Source of the DNA: OPU3-GD-OMZ sp001901525
Lineage (GTDB): Bacteria > Pseudomonadota > Gammaproteobacteria > Methylococcales > Methylomonadaceae
Direction of reading: 5' to 3'
Assembly: GCA_963981505.1 (NCBI GenBank)
Contig: CAXCEI010000013.1
Location: forward strand, 1-39,426
Length of the DNA stretch: 39,426 nucleotides
Part shown: positions 33,704 to 39,426 of the stretch, in pieces
Numbering within the stretch: position 1 is the first letter of the stretch
How the letters are laid out: every line of letters starts with the position of its first letter
Made by a program: the position numbers and the translations under genes
The notes under the pieces: generated by a model
Seen by the model: only the letters and a program-made list of their open reading frames with translations
The model's database searches: none
What the model was told of the DNA's origin: nothing

Positions 33704-34312
33704 ATGCGTAAAGTAACTCAAGTTTTAGTCTTACTTTTGAGTTGTGTTTTTTTTTATGGTTGTAGCGCGACCAAGCCGTCTAATATAAAAAATATATGCG
33801 CAATTTTTGGTGAGAAGGAGGATTGGTATGATCATGCCAATGACGCTTATCAGCGGTGGGGATCATCGATTCCCGTCATGATGTCAATGATGTATCAAGA
33901 GTCGAGTTTTAACGCGGATGCCAAGCCCCCCCGAACAACTTTTTTATGGATTTTTCCAGGTCCTCGGCTAACATCGGCTTTTGGTTATGCACAAGCACTT
34001 GATATGACCTGGGATGGTTATCTGGAAAAAACCGGGCGGTGGTTTGCTGACCGAAATGATTTTGAGGATGCTATTGATTTTATTGGCTGGTATAACAATC
34101 AAAGTCATAAGCAGTCTAATATTGGGCTAAATGATAGTTATCATTTGTATTTGGCTTACCATGAGGGTCACGGCGGTTTTAATCGACGTAGTTTTAAGGG
34201 AAAATCATGGTTGAAGGCTGCAGCACGCAAGGTCTCGGCGCGTTCGCGCCAATATCAACGTCAACTTAAGGGTTGCGAACATCGATTTGAATCAGGGTGG
34301 TGGTTTTTTTAG
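33704..34312 (+). CDS. Lysozyme-like (SLT) lipoprotein
   Basis: The 202-residue product has a signal sequence ending in FYGC, with Cys20 a likely lipidation site although the lipobox is imperfect. A transglycosylase-like domain follows: MMYQESSFNADA places the candidate catalytic Glu at residue 66, then SAFGYAQALDMTWDGY and LAYHEGHGG match the lytic transglycosylase/goose-lysozyme pattern. It probably cleaves or binds peptidoglycan from the outer membrane. It is followed by a secreted Sel1-repeat protein. Confidence 0.82.
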   Translation: MRKVTQVLVLLLSCVFFYGCSATKPSNIKNICAIFGEKEDWYDHANDAYQRWGSSIPVMMSMMYQESSFNADAKPPRTTFLWIFPGPRLTSAFGYAQALDMTWDGYLEKTGRWFADRNDFEDAIDFIGWYNNQSHKQSNIGLNDSYHLYLAYHEGHGGFNRRSFKGKSWLKAAARKVSARSRQYQRQLKGCEHRFESGWWFF

Positions 34313-34344
34313 ATGAAAGTAATAATGTTATCCGGGGTGCTGCT

Positions 34345-35115
34345 GTGACAAAACATATTGGATCAATGGTTTTATTGTTTTTGATGAGTAAGACTGCGCT
34401 GGCTTGTTATACGCCATCCTTGTCGGATGAGATTAATTTTAGAAATTGTCAGTTGGCGGTACAACGGGATGCTGTTGAGGCGCAGTATTATATGGGGTTT
34501 ATGTATCATTATCGGAAAGGTGTTTATAGAGATTACCAAAAAGCTCGGGAATGGTATTTAAAGGCGGCAAGTCAGAATCACTCCGGTGCTCAAAATCAAT
34601 TGGGGGTGATGTTTGAGTTAGGGCAAGGCGTGCTTTTAAATTATAAAAAAGCCAAGGATTGGTATTTGTTATCAGCACAACAAGGTGATGCAGATGGACA
34701 AATAAGTGTAGGTTGGTTGTATCAGTATGGGAAAGGTGTTCGCTATGATGAAAAAGAAGCAGCGAGGTGGTATTTAAGAGCGGCTGAACAAGGTAGTGCT
34801 AAAGGGCAATACAATCTAGGTGCGTTGTATCAGTTTTCAATCCGGGGGAATAAAGATATTGCTGAAGCGTTGCAATGGTATTTAAAAGCAGCCAATCATG
34901 GTGATGTCGATGCTTACTTGCGGTTAAGTGAGCTTTACCAGTATGGTGGTGGCGTCCCTAAAGACTTGGTAAAAGCGTATCAATGGGCCTTTATTGCCGC
35001 TAAGAAAGAGGGGTTTTCAGGAGTAAAGGCGCACAGTTTAATCAAAGAACCGTTAACCGAGACGATGATAAATGAGGGTCGGTATTTAGCAGGGCTATGG
35101 CTTGAAAGCCATTAA
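34345..35115 (+). CDS. Secreted Sel1-repeat (SLR) protein
   Basis: After a signal peptide (MVLLFLMSKTALA, cut at ALA) the protein consists of about five Sel1-like repeats of some 36 residues, each with the A-x-x-x-LG-x-x-Y and KA-x-x-WY-x-x-AA pattern. These are alpha-solenoid scaffolds for protein contacts, often in the envelope. I suggest GTG 34345 (preceded by GGGGTG) as start; ATG 34366 or GTG 34297, which overlaps the previous gene, are alternatives. Its partner may be the lysozyme-like lipoprotein just upstream. Confidence 0.85.
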   Translation: MTKHIGSMVLLFLMSKTALACYTPSLSDEINFRNCQLAVQRDAVEAQYYMGFMYHYRKGVYRDYQKAREWYLKAASQNHSGAQNQLGVMFELGQGVLLNYKKAKDWYLLSAQQGDADGQISVGWLYQYGKGVRYDEKEAARWYLRAAEQGSAKGQYNLGALYQFSIRGNKDIAEALQWYLKAANHGDVDAYLRLSELYQYGGGVPKDLVKAYQWAFIAAKKEGFSGVKAHSLIKEPLTETMINEGRYLAGLWLESH

Positions 35116-35131
35116 AATTAATGTTTAATTG

Positions 35132-35170
35132 CACACCCTCTTGGCCAAAAGAGGATGTGTCTTTATCTTC
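35132..35170. terminator. Hairpin between convergent Sel1 and flavoprotein genes
   Basis: CACA-CCTCTT (35132-35142) pairs with AAGAGG-TGTG (35149-35159), ten pairs with one internal mismatch, around a six-base loop. It is followed on the plus strand by TCTTTATCTTC. It probably ends transcription of the plus-strand gene and perhaps of both. Confidence 0.6.
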
Positions 35171-35199
35171 AGCTTGGTTTTGAATACCGATAGATGTCG

Positions 35200-38100
35200 T
35201 TAGTTTATATTTCGCGTATCCAGTAAATAGTCGAGCCATTTATTAGAGAGTTTTTCTTGCACCGAGTTTTGTCGTAATCGGGCATCAAGGTGGTCGAAAT
35301 CAACGCGGTCAAGATCCTGATCTTGGTTATTACAGGAATAGACAAAATATTCTTCACCGGTTTTTGGATCGGTATGTCGGCACATGCATTGTGCGCAAAT
35401 ACCTTTCATCATACATTGCATGGGTGAGTTGATAGAGGCAACGGCTTCATGCGTTTTCAAATAAGGTTTGAGCATTGAGCCACGTGCTTCTTTAACAGCA
35501 GCCATCATTCGGTGTGAGCCGATAACAATTAAGTGCTCAACATCATGCAGTTTAAGTGTGGTTTCACCCAACTCCCCTTTACCATAGGCTTCCATGGCTT
35601 TGAGAATGTTGCCGACAAAGCTAAAATCTTGCGGGCGGGTTGTTGGAAAGGCATGAACATCGTTGCCAGGATCAACTGACCAGACAATAACATCAGAGGC
35701 GGCCTCAATATCTTCAACTTTAAATTGGTCTTGGTTATTTTTATAGCCGGCAAAGTAAATAACTTTGTTGCCAGCAGCACGCATCGCTTTGCCGATAGAA
35801 AAAAGTACGGCATTACCAAGGCCGCCGCCAATTAGAGCAATAGTTTGATTAGTAGGAATTTCTGTGGGTGCACCGGTCACCCCCATCACAACGAGTTCAT
35901 CGCCAGTTTCCCAGAGCGCACATTGTCTTGAAGAAGTTCCCATTTCAAGTGCGATGAGTGAGATAAGCCCTTTGTCTTTATCAACCCAGGCACCAGTGAG
36001 CGCGATCCCTTCTGTTGAGAGGGTTGTGCCTTGAACAATTTCGGCATTGGCTTCAAAACTTTGCACACGATAAAACTGCCCCGGATAAAACTTTTCTGCC
36101 TGCATCGGTGCGCGGACAATAATTTCGATAATAGTCGGTGTTAAACGGTTAATTTGGACGATTTTCGCGATTAAACGGTCGTCCATGCTTTTTTGATGCG
36201 CTAATAGTTGGCGGTCGCGTTGCACTTGCGTTGACGGATCCAGTTGACTTAATTGCTCTTCAAAAAGTTTGCTAATGTAAGGATAGCCATCTTTAGCACT
36301 AGCCATTGCTTTTACAACGTTACCGGCGTAGACAGGATGGTTGTCGCCAAAGAACGAGATGTGCTTGCCATTTTCCTGATAAGAGGTAAAAGGTGCCGGT
36401 TTGCCAATTTTCGGGTTCCAGTCGTCATCGGTGACTGTTAATTTAGGTTGAGCGCCATCAGTCCATTCAGGTTCGTGGCGTTGGAAAAATTTCCCATCCA
36501 TAACAAAGCTGTCAGGGTGTTCATCTTGGTAAATCGTATTGGGCGATGTACCCGCTGCCACATAAAGATTTTTTAACGGGATTTCAATCTCTTCATTAGT
36601 AGAAGACCAGCGCCCTTCTGTTTGTTGGAGTTTGTCAAAACGCATAGCTTTGAGATGACCGTTCTCATCTTGAATCGCTTCAATAGGGCTGAGACCTTCA
36701 ACCCAGGCGATACCTTCTTCAAAGGCTTTAATAATTTCTTCGTGATTTTGGCGATAAGCCGGTGCGTCTCGTAAGCCTTTACGATAGAACATGGTGACCC
36801 CGCCCCAAGCATTAAGGAGTGGCTGGAAGTCAGGTTCTTCATTGTGTTGTTTAGCACGTTCTCGTTCGCCAACAATGGCGCGGCCGTGTGCTAAGAATTC
36901 TTCTAAAATAATACGTTCTTCATCATCGTAACGAGAGCGGATATCTTCTTCGCCGTAAATAGAGACTAAGGTTTCGTAGCGGTGTAGGATTTTCTCGACT
37001 TGAACCGGGTAATAGGCGAGCAATTCCGTTGCCGTATCTGTACCGGTTAAACCGCCGCCAATAACGCCGGCCGGCAGGCGAACCTGCATATTTGCCAGTG
37101 AGGAGGCTTTGGCTGCTCCTGTTAGTTGTAGCCCCATCAAGAAGTCAGAGGCTTTACGAATGCCGCGGATCAGGTTGTTTTTTATACCAATAACGGTTGG
37201 TTTTCCGGCACCACTGGCCATAGCGATATGATCAAAGCCCATATCCCAAGCATCTTCAATGGTTAAGGTGCCACCGAAGCGAACACCGCCGTAGCATTTG
37301 AAAGCTTGACGCCGTGCCAGAGTCAAGTAAATGACTTTAAGAAAGTTTTTATCCCATCGAACGGTAATGCCGTACTCAGCGACTCCGCCAAAGCCCAGCA
37401 TAATGCGTTCGTCCAAAGCTTCGTAGAGGTCATTGAAATCGCGAATCGGTTCAGGGAGCTTTTCAGCAGACCCGACATAGCGCTCGGGTAGCGGTTCAAT
37501 TTTAAGGGCATCGATACCGGCGACACCAAAGCCTTCGTTCAGTAGGTAATGTGCCAAGGTATAACCGGCAGGACCCATGCCAGCAACCAATACGTTGAGG
37601 CCGTTGTAAGGTAATGCATGGGGGCGCTTTACATTTAAAGGATTCCAGCGCGTTAAGAAACTGTATATTTCAAAACCGTAAGGCATAAAGAGTACATCAG
37701 TGAGAACGCTGGTCTCGGCTTGTGGAATATCAACAGGCTCGGTTTTTTGGTAGATACATCCTTTCATGCAGTCGTTACAAATACGATGGCCGGTACCTGG
37801 GCACATCGGGTTGTCGATAATGATAAGTGCCAGAGCACCGATGTTATCGCCTTGACGTTTAACCAGTTGCATTTCTGAAATTTTTTCTTCCAGTGGGCAG
37901 CCAGTTAATGGAATATCAAGCGGGTTGCTACGGAACCCTGTTTCTTTCTTTAAGCGCATTCCTTTTGAACATGAATCGGTATCATGATCGTGGCAGTATT
38001 TACATTGGTTTATTTCATACAGGATATGGCGTTGGTCATAACGCTGGTCTGTTAGAGCAAAACCATCGCGTCGTCTACGGCTCTCTTCTGGTCCGGTTAA

Positions 38101-38907
38101 AACGTCGTAGCCGGCAGCAGCATGACTGTTAGTAGGAACCAAATTGTTAAAGTCTGTTCGTGATGCGCTTTTAAAGGCGAGCCATTGCGTTATTGTTTTT
38201 TGTAGTTCTGGGTCTTTAGGAGCGATGAAAATCCAACGCTGAAAAATGTCGAGTAGTGATTGAACAAAGGTCTGAGAATCTTGCTCGGTAAGAACGTCTG
38301 CAAACAATGGTTTGGCATTGGAGTCTTGTGATAACTTTTGACGCCATTGCGCTAGGATTCCGTCAATAGTGGCTTGTTCAGGTGATTGTTCGCCAGCGGC
38401 TAAGCGTTCAAAATGTTTTTCTAGCCGGTTCAGAGTTGTGGCGGACCAGGCAAGTTTATATTCAGGGTCTGCTTTAGTGGCGTTGACGGGAAAGAGTAAA
38501 TCAGTGAACAGGCTGACTTGTTGCTTGATTGTGGCAATATTCCAGTCATCGGTTTTTTCACGACGGAATTTTTTATTTGCCGCATTAATAATCTGGTTCT
38601 TGAGGGCAAAAACAGTATTTATTTCATCCTGAATAGCGTTTATTTGCGCTTCTCTTTCTTTTTCTACGTTAAAAAGTTGCGCAATAAATTCACCAACAAT
38701 AGGCGCTGTTTGTACTAAAACTTCGGAGATGGCTTCAGGTGACATACCATCGCCTTGAGATTGGCGATAGGCCGCATATTGAGCAGATAATTTATTGTCA
38801 TGTTGTTCAAGATGGTGGTCAAAACGACCGAGTAAATCGTTTAAACGATTTGCATCGTAGAGATCCGCATAAGAAAAGTCATTAATTCCGAGTTTTAAAG
38901 CGTCCAT
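35200..38907 (-). CDS. Fused Nfn/GltD-like and PyrK/NfnA-like flavoprotein oxidoreductase with unknown N-terminal domain
   Basis: This single frame encodes 1235 residues. Residues 1 to about 285 are helical and unassigned. Residues 300-400 hold two sets of iron-sulfur cysteines (302/305/313/337 with the GltD-like GCPLEEKISE, then 369/377/380/384). A GltD/NfnB-like flavin domain follows, with GMGPAG (443-448) and a second dinucleotide fold GGGLTG (617-622). From about 910 a ferredoxin-reductase/PyrK-like module has FYPGQFYRV (940-948), GGGLGNA (1027-1033) and a 2Fe-2S site with Cys1165, 1171, 1174 and 1192. The end VDFDHLDARLRQNS resembles NfnA. It probably moves electrons between NAD(P)H and ferredoxin or another acceptor. 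It is a single-gene unit with its own promoter. Confidence 0.85.
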   Translation of the reverse strand: MDALKLGINDFSYADLYDANRLNDLLGRFDHHLEQHDNKLSAQYAAYRQSQGDGMSPEAISEVLVQTAPIVGEFIAQLFNVEKEREAQINAIQDEINTVFALKNQIINAANKKFRREKTDDWNIATIKQQVSLFTDLLFPVNATKADPEYKLAWSATTLNRLEKHFERLAAGEQSPEQATIDGILAQWRQKLSQDSNAKPLFADVLTEQDSQTFVQSLLDIFQRWIFIAPKDPELQKTITQWLAFKSASRTDFNNLVPTNSHAAAGYDVLTGPEESRRRRDGFALTDQRYDQRHILYEINQCKYCHDHDTDSCSKGMRLKKETGFRSNPLDIPLTGCPLEEKISEMQLVKRQGDNIGALALIIIDNPMCPGTGHRICNDCMKGCIYQKTEPVDIPQAETSVLTDVLFMPYGFEIYSFLTRWNPLNVKRPHALPYNGLNVLVAGMGPAGYTLAHYLLNEGFGVAGIDALKIEPLPERYVGSAEKLPEPIRDFNDLYEALDERIMLGFGGVAEYGITVRWDKNFLKVIYLTLARRQAFKCYGGVRFGGTLTIEDAWDMGFDHIAMASGAGKPTVIGIKNNLIRGIRKASDFLMGLQLTGAAKASSLANMQVRLPAGVIGGGLTGTDTATELLAYYPVQVEKILHRYETLVSIYGEEDIRSRYDDEERIILEEFLAHGRAIVGERERAKQHNEEPDFQPLLNAWGGVTMFYRKGLRDAPAYRQNHEEIIKAFEEGIAWVEGLSPIEAIQDENGHLKAMRFDKLQQTEGRWSSTNEEIEIPLKNLYVAAGTSPNTIYQDEHPDSFVMDGKFFQRHEPEWTDGAQPKLTVTDDDWNPKIGKPAPFTSYQENGKHISFFGDNHPVYAGNVVKAMASAKDGYPYISKLFEEQLSQLDPSTQVQRDRQLLAHQKSMDDRLIAKIVQINRLTPTIIEIIVRAPMQAEKFYPGQFYRVQSFEANAEIVQGTTLSTEGIALTGAWVDKDKGLISLIALEMGTSSRQCALWETGDELVVMGVTGAPTEIPTNQTIALIGGGLGNAVLFSIGKAMRAAGNKVIYFAGYKNNQDQFKVEDIEAASDVIVWSVDPGNDVHAFPTTRPQDFSFVGNILKAMEAYGKGELGETTLKLHDVEHLIVIGSHRMMAAVKEARGSMLKPYLKTHEAVASINSPMQCMMKGICAQCMCRHTDPKTGEEYFVYSCNNQDQDLDRVDFDHLDARLRQNSVQEKLSNKWLDYLLDTRNIN

Positions 38908-38940
38908 GGTACCTTTTGTGAAAAAATTTATATTCCTACT

Positions 38941-38969
38941 ATGATAGCAAAAACAGAACAGCCGGTTAA
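38941..38969 (-). promoter_or_regulatory. Promoter of the fused flavoprotein gene
   Basis: On the minus strand -35 TTAACC (38964-38969), a 17-base spacer and -10 TATCAT (38941-38946) precede the ATG by about 30 bases; an AAAGG site sits before the start codon. Confidence 0.6.
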
Positions 38970-39001
38970 GCTAGAAGCGTAATTAAAATCATATTTTGTA
39001 T

Positions 39002-39033
39002 TGTGTTGACACAGGGATTTCAAATGTTATTTT
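39002..39033 (+). promoter_or_regulatory. Promoter with overlapping palindrome before the last gene
   Basis: A perfect -35 TTGACA (39006-39011), a 16-base spacer and -10 TATTTT (39028-39033) lie 90 bases before the last ORF. The -35 is embedded in TGTGT-TG-ACACA (39002-39013), a near-perfect palindrome that could be an operator. Confidence 0.5.
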
Positions 39034-39120
39034 CTATGCGGGGTATTATGGGATTGAAAAGCCGTAGAGTGTATTGACCTAAAAAAATAGGTGAAAAGGT
39101 TGAATAGAGAGGAAGGTGTC

Positions 39121-39426
39121 ATGAAAGTGAATTTATCCTCTATAAAAATCGGATTGTTACTCGTAATTTTCACTTTGATTTTTGGTATTTGTATGGACAT
39201 TGGTTTTGGGATTAACGAGGAGTATTTTAAAGATTATATTGCTCAGGGTATTGAAATGCATAGCGCGCTTCATGATCAGAAAGGTCAGTCTAAAATATGG
39301 CGTTATGCACAACGGAGTCATTTTCATGCGACAGGAATAGCAGCCTTTTCATTGGGATTGTTGCTGCTAATGCTGTTTTCAAATATGAAAAGAGCCATGG
39401 TGCATTTTGCATCGGTACTGATTGGG
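39121..39426 (+). CDS. Small membrane protein, partial (cut by window end)
   Basis: Only the first 102 residues are present; the frame is open at the window edge. The ATG follows a strong site (AGGAAGG). A membrane helix covers about residues 8-28 and another about 76-93. Between them lies a hydrophilic loop with several histidines (HSALHDQ, RSHFHATG). I do not recognise the family. The gene is divergent from the fused flavoprotein gene, with a 213-base gap holding a promoter for each. Confidence 0.75.
   Translation, partial: MKVNLSSIKIGLLLVIFTLIFGICMDIGFGINEEYFKDYIAQGIEMHSALHDQKGQSKIWRYAQRSHFHATGIAAFSLGLLLLMLFSNMKRAMVHFASVLIG

Noticed and set aside
1..39426. CRISPR arrays, tRNA or rRNA genes, insertion sequences, prophage or defence islands
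   Set aside because: No regularly spaced repeats, cloverleaf sequences, transposase or phage genes were seen on either strand.

Overview
The window is AT-rich chromosomal DNA of a gammaproteobacterium. The evidence is gene content and gene order: polA facing engB with a cytochrome c4 gene and dsbA nearby, mutY followed by yggX, trxA followed by rho with rhlB diverging from trxA, and yrfG next to nudE. From memory these neighbourhoods recur in Pseudomonas and enterics. System II cytochrome c maturation (ResB/CcsA), a large Nfn/GltD-like fusion flavoprotein and the overall flavour suggest an aerobic, perhaps aquatic, Thiotrichales- or Methylococcales-like lineage, but I cannot place the genus. 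I saw no tRNA, rRNA, CRISPR array, insertion sequence or prophage gene.

Layout. 1-4.6 kb: a minus-strand run (LysR regulator, methyltransferase, rhodanese, typA), an unreported 48-codon membrane ORF diverging from the regulator, and a small ComEA-like protein. 4.7-7.2 kb: a DUF3306-like protein, a 510-residue polyferredoxin and a TorD-type chaperone, overlapping end to end; this looks like an accessory set for a molybdenum/tungsten enzyme such as formate dehydrogenase whose catalytic subunits are not here. 7.2-17.7 kb: polA, engB (convergent), cytochrome c4, resB-ccsA-dsbA, a 2-Cys peroxiredoxin, mutY and yggX. These are DNA repair, cytochrome assembly and oxidative defence functions. 17.7-22.2 kb: rho and trxA (minus), then rhlB, yrfG (minus) and nudE; two convergent gene pairs overlap at their 3' ends.

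22.1-31.3 kb is one long minus-strand series: moxR, DUF58, DUF4381, batA, batB-TPR, batD, a HAD phosphatase, fbp and an aquaporin. Starts and stops overlap by 1-4 bases in its first half, so it is probably co-transcribed. 31.5-35.1 kb (plus) carries a POT transporter, a short-chain dehydrogenase, a lysozyme-like lipoprotein and a Sel1-repeat protein. 35.2-38.9 kb (minus) is a single 1235-residue protein joining a helical N-terminal region, a GltD/NfnB-like module and a PyrK/NfnA-like module. The window ends inside a small membrane protein gene with its own promoter.

The least ordinary items are the fused Nfn-like flavoprotein with its unassigned N-terminal domain, the 48-residue hydrophobic ORF with its own consensus promoter and intrinsic terminator, the CRP/FNR-type palindrome before cytochrome c4, and the orphan polyferredoxin/TorD set. 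All family assignments are from reading motifs; no database search was run.
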